From positions 206,021 to 270,020 of the forward strand of contig CADASL010000006.1 in assembly GCA_902790595.1 (NCBI GenBank): a stretch of 64,000 nt of DNA, in the 5' to 3' direction. The translations under genes and the position numbers were made by a program. The notes beneath the pieces were generated by a model. It did not search any database, was not told the origin of the DNA, and worked only from the letters and a program-made list of their open reading frames with translations. This document shows, piece by piece, positions 15,867 through 24,016 of the stretch (positions within the stretch are counted from its first letter, which is position 1; every line of letters starts with the position of its first letter). Origin of the DNA: an uncultured Bacteroidales bacterium (GTDB lineage Bacteria; Bacteroidota; Bacteroidia; Bacteroidales; SZUA-534).

Positions 15867-17282
15867 ATGGCAAAGATTATTGGTAGAAAGGCGGAACTTG
15901 CTGAATTACAGCAGTTATACAATTCCAAAAAATCGGAATTTGTTGCTTTGTATGGTCGCCGAAGGGTTGGCAAAACCTATTTGGTGCGCAATGCGTTCGA
16001 AGGAACAATTAATTTTCAGTTTTCGGCAACCGCCAACAGCAAAATGTCCATTCAGCTTACCTATTTCAATATAGCGCTGCAAGAAGCCAGCGGACGTGAG
16101 CTGCCATTGGCCGAAAATTGGATTCAAGCCTTTCAGCAACTGATTGATTATCTTCAGAATCTGCCTGAAGGCCGAAAAGTCGTTTTTATTGATGAAATGC
16201 CGTGGCTCGACACGCCCAAATCGGATTTTATGCCGGCTCTCGAGCATTTTTGGAACAGTTGGGCTTCGGCTCGCACTGATATTCTGCTGATTGTGTGCGG
16301 CTCGGCTTCGTCGTGGATTACCAACAAACTCATTAACAACAGGGGCGGATTGCATAATCGCATAACGCAACGGATTAAATTACAGCAATTTACCTTGCGT
16401 GAGTGTGAAGAGTATCTGCAAGAGCTTGAAATCTCGTGGGAACGCCGCGACATTGCCGCTTGCTATATGATTATTGGTGGCATACCGTTCTATTGGAGTC
16501 TGCTGAAAAAAGGGAAAAGTCTTGCTCAAAATGTTGATTATTTGTTTTTTAGCGAAATCAGTCCGTTGCGCGACGAGTTCCGGAATCTTTACGCTTCGCT
16601 GTTTAAGCACCACGAAAAATATGTTCAGATTGTTGAATTGCTTGCTTCAAAGGCGTCGGGATTTTTGCGGTCGGAAATTGTTGAGCAATTGGGCGATAAC
16701 AGTGGCGGCGGTTTGACGAGAATCTTGGACGACCTTGAAACTTGCGGCTTTATTCGTAAGGTCTATCGCTTGGGAAATAAAGTACAAAATGCTGTATATC
16801 AACTTGCTGACTTTTATACTCTCTACTACTTCCACTTTTTGAAAACACCAGTGATAAAAACCGCAAATTGGTGGAGTACAATGCAGAACACGCCCGCATT
16901 CAGCGCGTGGAGCGGATATGCGTTTGAGCAGGTCTGCATTGCGCACACGCATTCGATATTGCAGAGTTTGAGCATTGGTGGTGTTCAGAGCAACATTTTT
17001 CCGTGGCGCAGCAAGCAGAAAAAAGGCGGCGCGCAAATCGACTTGATAATTGACCGGAACGATAACGTTGTGAATCTGTGCGAAATGAAGTTTGTGAATA
17101 AATCATTCTCAATATCAGCTGATTATGCCGAAGAGTTGCGCAATAAAATTGACGTTTTTCAGCAAGAAACAAAATGCCGCAAATCCATTTTCCTGACAAT
17201 GATTACAACCTACGGGCTTGCTACTAACAAGTATTCCGGTATGGTCCAAAACTCGCTGACGATTGACGATTTGTTTCTATAA
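15867..17282 (+). CDS. AAA+ ATPase with C-terminal DUF234-like nuclease-fold domain
   Basis: 471 aa, of the archaeal-type ATPase family. Walker A is in VALYGRRRVGKTYLV, Walker B in KVVFIDEMPWLD, and sensor 1 is LLIVCGSASSW. The arginine-rich NRITQRIKLQQFTLRECEEYL follows. A winged-helix segment (GFLRSEIVEQLGDNSGG...RILDDLETCGFI) precedes a C-terminal PD-(D/E)XK-like core, GGAQIDLIIDRNDNVVNLC-EMKF, retaining the D and ExK pattern. Families of these ATPases are common in Bacteroidetes and their role is unknown. The gene is bracketed by 52-bp palindromic repeat units on both sides (15707-15862 and 17283-17386). No convincing ribosome-binding site is seen. Confidence 0.9.
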   Translation: MAKIIGRKAELAELQQLYNSKKSEFVALYGRRRVGKTYLVRNAFEGTINFQFSATANSKMSIQLTYFNIALQEASGRELPLAENWIQAFQQLIDYLQNLPEGRKVVFIDEMPWLDTPKSDFMPALEHFWNSWASARTDILLIVCGSASSWITNKLINNRGGLHNRITQRIKLQQFTLRECEEYLQELEISWERRDIAACYMIIGGIPFYWSLLKKGKSLAQNVDYLFFSEISPLRDEFRNLYASLFKHHEKYVQIVELLASKASGFLRSEIVEQLGDNSGGGLTRILDDLETCGFIRKVYRLGNKVQNAVYQLADFYTLYYFHFLKTPVIKTANWWSTMQNTPAFSAWSGYAFEQVCIAHTHSILQSLSIGGVQSNIFPWRSKQKKGGAQIDLIIDRNDNVVNLCEMKFVNKSFSISADYAEELRNKIDVFQQETKCRKSIFLTMITTYGLATNKYSGMVQNSLTIDDLFL

Positions 17283-17319
17283 TTGGCCAAAACTCATATA
17301 AAATTAGTAGTTTTGGCCA
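17268..17319 (+). repeat. Downstream copy of the 52-bp direct repeat
   Basis: This is the partner of 15692-15743 with a single mismatch (T instead of C). Its first 15 bp are the last four codons and stop of the ATPase gene. The remainder is the first downstream palindromic unit up to its second GGCC core. Confidence 0.88.
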
Positions 17320-17386
17320 AAAATAAATGCATAATTGGCCAAAACTCGCATAAAAGTATCGGTTTTGGCCAAATATAATCGTAAGC
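17283..17386 (+). repeat. Downstream array: two 52-bp palindromic units
   Basis: Units begin at 17283 and 17335. GGCC cores at 17285, 17315, 17337 and 17367 keep the 30/22/30 spacing of the upstream array. The first unit forms a 12-bp stem (TTGGCCAAAACT with AGTTTTGGCCAA), the second an 11-bp stem (TTGGCCAAAAC with GTTTTGGCCAA). The 14-18 bp between the arms differ between units. Together with the upstream block there are five units. Confidence 0.9.
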
Positions 17387-17401
17387 AAGCAGCGCAACAA
17401 T

Positions 17402-19249
17402 TTAACCCTTGCTAAACCTTTCCACCCACCATTGGTGCAGGCAGATGAGTGCCCAGACGCGATTGTACAGATAATCAATCTTTTGCACGTAGAAACGCTT
17501 TAGCAGCCGTTCAACTTCAGCGTAGCGCACCATTTGCGCCTGTTCAACCACACTGCGGGCTAAATATTTGTCGGTCAGATATTTCAGGTCGGTGCGAAGC
17601 CAGTTGCAGAGCGGCACGCTGAAACCCCATTTTGGGCGGTCGAAGATTTCGGGCGGCAGATATTTGTAGAGCACCTGCTTGAGCAGATATTTGCTCGTAT
17701 CGCCATTAATTTTCAGCGACTTATGCAGATTGACGGCAAATTCCACAATGCGGTAGTCGAGCAGCGGAACGCGCGATTCGAGCGAGTGCCGCATTGATGC
17801 GCGGTCGACTTTAACAAGCAGGTCGTCAGGCAGATAGTAGAGCATATCGAACACCGATTGCTGCTCGGCGGCCGACAAACGGCTGCCCGTTGGTGCGTCG
17901 AAGCGCGGCATTGGCGGGTTTGCCGATTGCGTAAAGCGTTCTGTTTCAGCGGCTGTGAACAAGTATTGCTCTTGCGAGAAGATATGCGTTTGAAGGTTGT
18001 CGCCACTGCGCCAGTCGAACATTTTGCCAATGCGCTGCCAACGGCTTCCAGCAAGGCGCGAAGCCTGATAGAGCGGTCGCCGCACGGCTTGCAGCAACGG
18101 ATTGGCAAGGCGGTTGGCCCAGAGGTACATTCCGTAGCCCAAGAACAACTCGTCGCCACCGTCGCCTGTGAGCACCATCTTCACGTGCTGCGCCGCCACC
18201 TGCGAAACCAGCATTGTGGGCAGCGCCGACGAATCGGCGTAAGGCTCGTCGTACGAGTAGAACATATCGGCCACGCGTTCCATTGCGTCCTGCTCGGCCA
18301 TTATCACCAAGTGATGGTTTGTATCTAACTGTCGCGCAACCTGTTCCGAGTATTGCGACTCGTCGTGTTGGCAGTCTTTGAAGCCGATTGAGAAGGTGTT
18401 GGTGCGCGTTCCGCAAAGGCGTCGGGCCACGGCCGTCACCAGCGAACTGTCGATGCCGCCGCTCAGCAGAGTCCCGTAAGGCACGTCGGCAATCAGGCGG
18501 TATCTGACCGAACTCTCAATTAGATTCTGAAGCGTCTGCAAGGCAGAATCGGTATCTTTAATTGGCTGATTTGTAATTGAATCCGTCAGATTCCAATATC
18601 GCGAAAGCGTGAGCCGCTGCCCGTCGAAAACGGCGTAGTGCCCCTGATGGAATTTGAAGACGTTCTCGTAGATGGTGTCGGGTGCGGGAATGTAGCCCAA
18701 CTGCAGGAACTTATTGACAGCCAGTCGGTTTATCCGCTTTGAACGCTTGAAATCGTCGAGTTGCTCAATGGCTTTCAGTTCCGACGCAAAGGCGAACGTG
18801 CTGTCGCTCAGGTAGTAGAATAGGGGTTTGACGCCCATTCGGTCGCGGAAAAGCCAGATGCGCTGCGTGGCCACTTCGCAGATGGCGATGGAGAACATTC
18901 CGTTCAGCCGCTCAACAAACTGCGGCCCCAGCAGTTCGAACGCTTCCACAACCACTTCAGTATCAGACGTTGTGCGCATTTCGATGCCCAGTTCGGCCGC
19001 CACTTCGCGGTAGTTGTAAATCTCGCCGTTAAACACCGCCACGTGCCGCCCCGAGTGCGAGAACATTGGTTGATTGGCAGCCGTGCTCAAGTCGATAATG
19101 CTCAAACGGCGGTGCCCCAGCGCCACATTCGGCCCCACGTAGGTGCCGCCAGCGTCGGGCCCGCGGTGGCGCAGCACGTCGGTCATTCGCTCAATCTGCC
19201 GTTTGTCGGGTTCACCCTTGATGGCGTAGTATCCTGCAATTCCGCACAT
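17402..19249 (-). CDS. asnB: Glutamine-hydrolysing asparagine synthetase
   Basis: 615 aa. It makes asparagine from aspartate, ATP and glutamine. The start MCGIAGYYAI exposes the catalytic Cys2 of the class II glutamine amidotransferase domain (to about residue 210, with RHRGPDAGG and GHRRLSIIDLS). The synthetase half has the PP-loop LLSGGIDSSLVTAVA and GDGGDELFLGYG. Many family members of this length act in surface glycan or exopolysaccharide gene sets, but none are next to it here. It stands alone, convergent with the ATPase element. Confidence 0.95.
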   Translation of the reverse strand: MCGIAGYYAIKGEPDKRQIERMTDVLRHRGPDAGGTYVGPNVALGHRRLSIIDLSTAANQPMFSHSGRHVAVFNGEIYNYREVAAELGIEMRTTSDTEVVVEAFELLGPQFVERLNGMFSIAICEVATQRIWLFRDRMGVKPLFYYLSDSTFAFASELKAIEQLDDFKRSKRINRLAVNKFLQLGYIPAPDTIYENVFKFHQGHYAVFDGQRLTLSRYWNLTDSITNQPIKDTDSALQTLQNLIESSVRYRLIADVPYGTLLSGGIDSSLVTAVARRLCGTRTNTFSIGFKDCQHDESQYSEQVARQLDTNHHLVIMAEQDAMERVADMFYSYDEPYADSSALPTMLVSQVAAQHVKMVLTGDGGDELFLGYGMYLWANRLANPLLQAVRRPLYQASRLAGSRWQRIGKMFDWRSGDNLQTHIFSQEQYLFTAAETERFTQSANPPMPRFDAPTGSRLSAAEQQSVFDMLYYLPDDLLVKVDRASMRHSLESRVPLLDYRIVEFAVNLHKSLKINGDTSKYLLKQVLYKYLPPEIFDRPKWGFSVPLCNWLRTDLKYLTDKYLARSVVEQAQMVRYAEVERLLKRFYVQKIDYLYNRVWALICLHQWWVERFSKG

Positions 19250-19301
19250 ATTTTCGTTCGTTCTTCGATGTCAAAAATAATAATAATTAGTATCGCACAG
19301 T

Positions 19302-19317
19302 CCCGATAGTTATCGGG
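19302..19317. repeat. CCCGAT(N4)ATCGGG palindrome, copy 4
   Basis: CCCGATAGTTATCGGG lies upstream of asnB (divergent side), immediately before an ACACAGAAAACACAG word repeat. One central base pair breaks perfect symmetry. Confidence 0.75.
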
Positions 19318-19655
19318 AACACAGAAAACACAGAAGCAAATATCATAATAACAGTTACTTGACTTCTTTGCGATGATAATTCAATAAATTCGGGTGAAAT
19401 TTGTTAAAAATCGGTTAGCGAAATAATAGCGTAATCAGTGCAAAATCAATTAACAATGAAGACTGAAGCAGTGAGAAAACCGCTAACCGATTCAATCCGA
19501 TTGTAACCGAAAACTTATTCTGATTGAATCTGATTAAATCGGTTAGAAAAAAAACTGTGAAAATCAGTGTAATCAGTGTAATCTGTGCGAAAAATAAGCG
19601 CAAGTCTGCCTGCAAATTATTTTGCGAACAATGATGTAATTCGTTTTCTGCAACT

Positions 19656-19663
19656 TATTTTTG
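19656..19663 (+). promoter_or_regulatory. Candidate promoter of the S4 protein gene
   Basis: TATTTTTG fits TAnnTTTG, with TTTC 18 bp upstream (19634-19637) as a weak -33 element. The start of transcription would fall about 9 bp before the ATG at 19679, a very short leader. Confidence 0.4.
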
Positions 19664-19678
19664 CGCAAAATCAGAATT

Positions 19679-20059
19679 ATGGACGAAATCAGAATCGATA
19701 AATGGCTTTGGGATGTGCGGCTCTACAAGACTCGCAGCCAGGCGGCCGACGCCTGCCACAAGGGCCGTGTGACCATTGGCGATATGACCGTGAAGGCGTC
19801 GCGGCCGATAAAAGTGGGCGAAGTGGTTGAAGTGAAGAAGAACCCCGTGGTTTACCGATACAAGATTTTGGGCATTCCCAAGTCGCGCGTGTCGGCAAAA
19901 CTTGTGCCCGAGTATCTCGAAGACCTGACGCCCGAGCAGGAAATCCTGAAAATCGACCTTATGCGCGCCGATATCAACGGCCGCCGCGATCCAGGAACAG
20001 GCCGCCCCACCAAGCGCGACCGCCGTATGCTCGACATTTGGATGAATGGGGACGAATGA
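19679..20059 (+). CDS. S4-domain RNA-binding protein (Hsp15-like)
   Basis: 126 aa from ATG 19679; the TTG six codons upstream is not needed. The S4 fold occupies the N-terminus: IRIDKWLWDVRLYKTRSQAA, then ACHKGRVTIGDMTVKASRPI. A basic tail, GRRDPGTGRPTKRDRRMLD, resembles Hsp15 (HslR), which binds stalled 50S subunits carrying nascent chains. It is encoded alone between asnB and ispE. Confidence 0.9.
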   Translation: MDEIRIDKWLWDVRLYKTRSQAADACHKGRVTIGDMTVKASRPIKVGEVVEVKKNPVVYRYKILGIPKSRVSAKLVPEYLEDLTPEQEILKIDLMRADINGRRDPGTGRPTKRDRRMLDIWMNGDE

Positions 20060-20132
20060 CGCTATTGCAAACGAAAACTGAAAACCAAGACTGATGCCGT
20101 TTTTCAGTTTACTTATTCATCGTGACCGTTTA

Positions 20133-20957
20133 TCAGAATTCCCCTTCCCAAACAAAGCAGTTCTCGAAATCCAATGTGCTGGTGTCGGGGTTGCCGGCAA
20201 ACAATCCGTAGATGGCCGAGCCGCTGCCCGACATAGACGCATAGGCCGCGCCGGCGTTGTAGAGTGCCGCTTTAATGTCGGTCAGAATGGGGAACATTTC
20301 GAATATCGGAGCCTCAAAATCGTTCACCATCTTGCCGCGCCACTCTTCGGGCTTACAGCCAATCAGGTCGGTGATGGGCGTTTCGGGCTTGTGAGGAGTG
20401 AGCAGTTTGTAGGCTTGCGCCGTGTTCACGTGCACATCGGGCTTCACAATCACAATCGAGTAGCCTTTCAGATTGATGTCCACCGGTTTGAGAATCTCGC
20501 CGCGGCTTGTGGCAAAGGCCGGTTTGTTCTGCACAAAAAGTGCGCAGTCGCTGCCGAGCATTGCGGCGTAGCGTTGCATCGCGTCCACGCTCAGTTTGAG
20601 GTCGAACATTTTGTTGAGGGCCGCGATGGTGAAGGCGCAGTCGGCCGAGCCGCCGCCCAGTCCGGCACCCATCGGAATCTGTTTTTTGAGCACGGCGCGC
20701 ACCGGCGGCAGGCTGTAGTCGGCGTTGATGAGGTGGTAGGCGCGGCTCACAAGGTTGGAGTCGAGCGAGCCTCCGATGGGCAGGCCGTCAATCACCAATT
20801 CGAACTTTTTTGCACCGTGTCGTTTGTTCTCTGTTAATTTCAATTCATCGGTCAAGCCGAACGGAACCATCAGACTTTCAAGGTTATGGAAGCCGTCGGG
20901 GCGGCGTTCGACAATGTTCAAACCAATGTTAATTTTTGCATTCGGGCGGACTATCAT
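20133..20957 (-). CDS. ispE: 4-diphosphocytidyl-2-C-methyl-D-erythritol kinase
   Basis: 274 aa from ATG 20957, the start matching the conserved MIVRPNAKINIGLNI. It is a GHMP kinase of the MEP isoprenoid pathway, phosphorylating CDP-ME. The ATP-binding loop is PMGAGLGGGSADCAFTIAA, and the C-terminal GHMP motif is ASMSGSGSAIYGLF. It is divergent from dnaB, with about 105 bp between the two starts. Confidence 0.96.
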   Translation of the reverse strand: MIVRPNAKINIGLNIVERRPDGFHNLESLMVPFGLTDELKLTENKRHGAKKFELVIDGLPIGGSLDSNLVSRAYHLINADYSLPPVRAVLKKQIPMGAGLGGGSADCAFTIAALNKMFDLKLSVDAMQRYAAMLGSDCALFVQNKPAFATSRGEILKPVDINLKGYSIVIVKPDVHVNTAQAYKLLTPHKPETPITDLIGCKPEEWRGKMVNDFEAPIFEMFPILTDIKAALYNAGAAYASMSGSGSAIYGLFAGNPDTSTLDFENCFVWEGEF

Positions 20958-21030
20958 ATTCTGTGTCAGTTTTCTTTGTTTTTGTTTATAAATATAGCCA
21001 ATAATTTTAGTGAGCAAACGTGTGGCCGCC

Positions 21031-21038
21031 TAATTTTG
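21031..21038 (+). promoter_or_regulatory. Candidate promoter of dnaB
   Basis: TAATTTTG matches TAnnTTTG, and TTTA at 21006-21009 is 21 bp upstream as the -33 element. Transcription would begin about 18 bp before the dnaB ATG at 21063. Confidence 0.5.
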
Positions 21039-21062
21039 CGATGTCGAAAAAAAATAATTGAA

Positions 21063-22619
21063 ATGGCAAAGAAATTCACACCGACGAAAGTCGAACCAAC
21101 CGAGAGCTTGTTTGCAGGAACCGGAAAGGTGCCGCCGCAGGCCATCGAATTTGAGGAATCGGTTTTGGGAGCGCTGATGCTTGAAAAGGACGCAATTCTG
21201 CAAGTAACTGAAATACTGAAAGCTCAGTATTTCTACAAAGAGGAGCACGGCAAAATTTACACGGCTATTGAAAAGCTGGTCTCGAAAAACACGCCCATCG
21301 ACATCAACACCGTGTCGCAGCAGCTCAAAATCGACAAGCAGCTCGATGAGGTTGGCGGCCTGTCGTACCTTGTTTATCTGACCAACCGCATCGCCTCAAC
21401 GGCCCACATTGAGTACCACGCCCGCATTATTGCGCAGAAATACACGCAGCGCGAGCTCATCCGCATTGGCGCAGAGATGCAAAAACGTGGTTTTGAGGAT
21501 GTTGAGGACGTTGCCGTGATGCTCGACGAAGCTGAGCGCAGCCTTTTTGAACTGACCGACGGCAACATAAAAAAAGAGGTTGAGAGTATGCAGCAGGTGT
21601 TGCGCGACGCTTATAATCAGTTGATTGAGGCGTCGAACCGCGACGACGGTCTCTGCGGCGTGCCGAGCGGCTTTGAGGCTCTCGACCGCCTGACACTCGG
21701 CTGGCAGAAATCCGATTTGATAATCATCGCCGCCCGTCCGGCAATGGGCAAGACGGCCTTTGTGCTCTCGATGGCCAAGAATATGGCTGTTGACCGCAAT
21801 ATTCCGGTGGCTGTTTTCTCGCTTGAGATGTCGTCGGTGCAGCTTGTGAACCGTGTCATCAGCAGCACGGCCGAGATTCCAAGCTCGACTTTGAAAACTG
21901 GTAAACTTACTGATGCCCAGTGGGATACACTCAACGGCAAACTGCACGCTTTGGAGAGCGCACCAATGTATATCGACGATACTCCGGCGCTGTCTATCAA
22001 CGAGTTCCGTTCAAAAATCCGCCGACTGATTTCGACACACCATATTAAAATAGCCATTGTCGATTACCTTCAGCTGATGACGGCCGGCGGCACCCCGCAG
22101 AGCCGTGAGCAGGAGGTGAGCACCATCTCGCGTTCGCTCAAGGCGATTGCCAAGGAGGCGGGCATCCCAATCATCGCGCTCAGCCAGCTCAGCCGAAACG
22201 TGGTGCAGCGTGGCGGAAATATGCGTCCGCAGCTGTCCGACTTGCGTGAATCGGGTGCCATTGAGCAGGACGCCGATATGGTAATCTTTATCCATAGGCC
22301 TGAATATTACGGACTTAAAGTTGACGAGGATGGCAATTCGCTCATCGGCCTGGCCGAGATTATTGTGGCCAAACACCGTAACGGTGCGGTTGACGATGTG
22401 CGCCTGCAGTTCAAGAGTGAGTTCACGCAGTTCTGCGACCCCGAAACGCTTGGCCAGATTCAGGCTCAGACTTTCCGCTCGAAAATGAACGATGACGCAT
22501 CCGAAACATCGGCAACAGCCGGAGCCGGCATTACTCCCGACACGAACTTCGACGCACCGGCCTTCACGCCGCAGATGCCAGGGTCCGATATGTCGCCCGT
22601 CAATGTTGTACCATTTTAA
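21063..22619 (+). CDS. dnaB: Replicative DNA helicase DnaB
   Basis: 518 aa from ATG 21063 (MAKKFTPTKVEPTESLF). The N-terminal DnaB_N domain (PPQAIEFEESVLGALMLEKD) is followed by the RecA-like helicase: Walker A in IIIAARPAMGKTAFVLSMAKN, Walker B in IAIVDYLQLMT, then ALSQLSRNVVQRGGNMRPQL and RESGAIEQDADMVIFIHRPE. It unwinds DNA at the replication fork as a hexamer. A Thr/Ala/Pro-rich tail of about 50 residues follows the core. There is no intein, although dnaB is a frequent intein site. Confidence 0.97.
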   Translation: MAKKFTPTKVEPTESLFAGTGKVPPQAIEFEESVLGALMLEKDAILQVTEILKAQYFYKEEHGKIYTAIEKLVSKNTPIDINTVSQQLKIDKQLDEVGGLSYLVYLTNRIASTAHIEYHARIIAQKYTQRELIRIGAEMQKRGFEDVEDVAVMLDEAERSLFELTDGNIKKEVESMQQVLRDAYNQLIEASNRDDGLCGVPSGFEALDRLTLGWQKSDLIIIAARPAMGKTAFVLSMAKNMAVDRNIPVAVFSLEMSSVQLVNRVISSTAEIPSSTLKTGKLTDAQWDTLNGKLHALESAPMYIDDTPALSINEFRSKIRRLISTHHIKIAIVDYLQLMTAGGTPQSREQEVSTISRSLKAIAKEAGIPIIALSQLSRNVVQRGGNMRPQLSDLRESGAIEQDADMVIFIHRPEYYGLKVDEDGNSLIGLAEIIVAKHRNGAVDDVRLQFKSEFTQFCDPETLGQIQAQTFRSKMNDDASETSATAGAGITPDTNFDAPAFTPQMPGSDMSPVNVVPF

Positions 22620-22628
22620 TGTTCCGCA

Positions 22629-23897
22629 GTGCTGAAGTTTTGGCGCAAAATATTGATTGTCAGCCTTGCGGCGATGATGGGGCAGGGGGCCTCGGCGCTC
22701 AGTCTGCTCGTGCCGATGGACGAGGCGCAGACCAACCATCTGAAGGCCTACGGCATTGCCTATTGGGTGCTGGAAAACCAACTAAGTGCGCAGTGGCTGC
22801 TTAATTATCGTGGTGGCAGTTTTCTGTTGCCATACAGTAAAGCTATTGAGACAGAGTGCGTTATCCGCAATGTCAGTTTCGAGGTTTTGGCCGATGCCAA
22901 AGCGGCCGCCATATTGGGTGAGATTGGCCGCGAGGATGTGAATATGGACGCTCTGAAGCTTGAGAAGGCACCGAAAATCGCCGTCTATTCGCCCAAAGAC
23001 AAACTGCCGTGGGACGACGCCGTGACAATGGTTCTAACCTACGCCGAAATCCCGTACACGGTAATCTACGACGAGGAGATTGTCGGCGGCGAGCTGGCCA
23101 AATACGACTGGCTGCACCTTCACCACGAGGATTTTACGGGGCAGTACGGCAAGTTCTACGCCGCCTACAAAAACACCGGCTGGTACACAAGTCAAGTGCA
23201 TAACGCCGAGGCCGATGCGCGCAAATTGGGCTTCAGCAAGGTGTCGAAGCTCAAGCTCTATGTGGCGCAGACCATCAAGCAGTATGTGGCCAACGGCGGA
23301 TTCTTGTTTGCAATGTGCTCGGCCACCGATTCTTACGATGTTGCTCTGGCTGCCGCCGAAACCGACATCTGCGATGTGATGTACGATGGCGACGGTATGG
23401 ACCCCAACGCCCAATCGAAGCTCAACTTCGGCAATACCTTTGCTTTCCAGAACTTTACGCTCGAGCGCAACCCGCTCATCTACGAGTATTCTGACATTGA
23501 TGTAACATCAACGCGCCACGTGGCCCGCGAGGACGATTATTTCGCTCTGTTTGAGTTTTCGGCCAAGTGGGACCCAGTGCCAACAATGCTCTGCCAGAAC
23601 CACGAGAACACCATCCGCGGTTTTATGGGACAGACCACAGCCTACAATGCCAAGCTGCTGAAACCTAACGTTTTGGTGATGGGGGAGAACAAGGCGGCGG
23701 GCGAGGTGCGTTATATTCACGGTGAGTTCGGTCAAGGCACCTGGACCTTCTACGGCGGCCACGACCCCGAAGATTATCAGCACTTTGTTGGCGACAAACC
23801 GACAAAACTCGAGATGTATCCAAACTCGCCCGGCTATCGGCTCATATTGAATAATGTGCTGTTTCCTGCCGCAAAAAAGAAAAAGCAGAAAACGTGA
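22629..23897 (+). CDS. Exported protein of unknown function, often mislabelled asparagine synthetase B
   Basis: 422 aa from a GTG at 22629, 9 bp after the dnaB stop; no ATG gives a better N-terminus. A signal peptide (MLKFWRKILIVSLAAMMGQG ending near ASALS) precedes LLVPMDEAQTNHLKAYGIAY, a block I recall from Bacteroidetes proteins annotated as asparagine synthetase B. The sequence has none of the AsnB motifs (no Cys2, no PP-loop). The middle (IAVYSPKDKLPWDDAVTMVL, NGGFLFAMCSATD, YIHGEFGQGTWTFYGGHDPE) resembles a Rossmann or amidotransferase-like fold. Function unknown. It is probably co-transcribed with dnaB by position. Confidence 0.8.
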   Translation: MLKFWRKILIVSLAAMMGQGASALSLLVPMDEAQTNHLKAYGIAYWVLENQLSAQWLLNYRGGSFLLPYSKAIETECVIRNVSFEVLADAKAAAILGEIGREDVNMDALKLEKAPKIAVYSPKDKLPWDDAVTMVLTYAEIPYTVIYDEEIVGGELAKYDWLHLHHEDFTGQYGKFYAAYKNTGWYTSQVHNAEADARKLGFSKVSKLKLYVAQTIKQYVANGGFLFAMCSATDSYDVALAAAETDICDVMYDGDGMDPNAQSKLNFGNTFAFQNFTLERNPLIYEYSDIDVTSTRHVAREDDYFALFEFSAKWDPVPTMLCQNHENTIRGFMGQTTAYNAKLLKPNVLVMGENKAAGEVRYIHGEFGQGTWTFYGGHDPEDYQHFVGDKPTKLEMYPNSPGYRLILNNVLFPAAKKKKQKT

Positions 23898-23923
23898 TAA
23901 AATACAGAGGACACAAAGAAAAC

Positions 23924-23967
23924 AGAGGGCACTGAGAAATATTTCACTCTGTGCCCTCTATTTTTCC
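23924..23967. terminator. Bidirectional hairpin terminator
   Basis: AGAGGGCAC at 23924-23932 pairs with GTGCCCTCT at 23951-23959, with GAG/CTC extending the stem inward, and TATTTTT follows. It lies between convergent genes ending at 23897 (+) and 24017 (-). The neighbouring CACAGAG-type words show it also belongs to a repeat-like tract. Confidence 0.7.
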
Positions 23968-24016
23968 ACTTAAACTCTGTGTTCTCTTTCTGCCTCTGCG
24001 CTCTCAGTGTTTCTTT

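Larger units (their letters stand above)
19250..19678. other. Gene-less stretch with inverted repeats
   Basis: This holds a CCCGAT palindrome (19302-19317), ACACAGAAAACACAGAAG words, and an inverted pair AATCGGTTAGCG (19410-19421) and CGCTAACCGATT (19481-19492) with a third partial copy at 19537-19546. It also holds AATCAGTGTAATCAGTGTAA words (19563-19582) that recur as GTAATCAGTGCAAAATC near 19432. It looks like decayed non-coding repeat sequence. No gene is visible. Confidence 0.6.

Noticed and set aside
15707..17386. CRISPR array
   Set aside because: The constant part is palindromic and split into two half-sites per unit, the centres are only 14-18 bp, units flank a gene on both sides, and there are no Cas genes.
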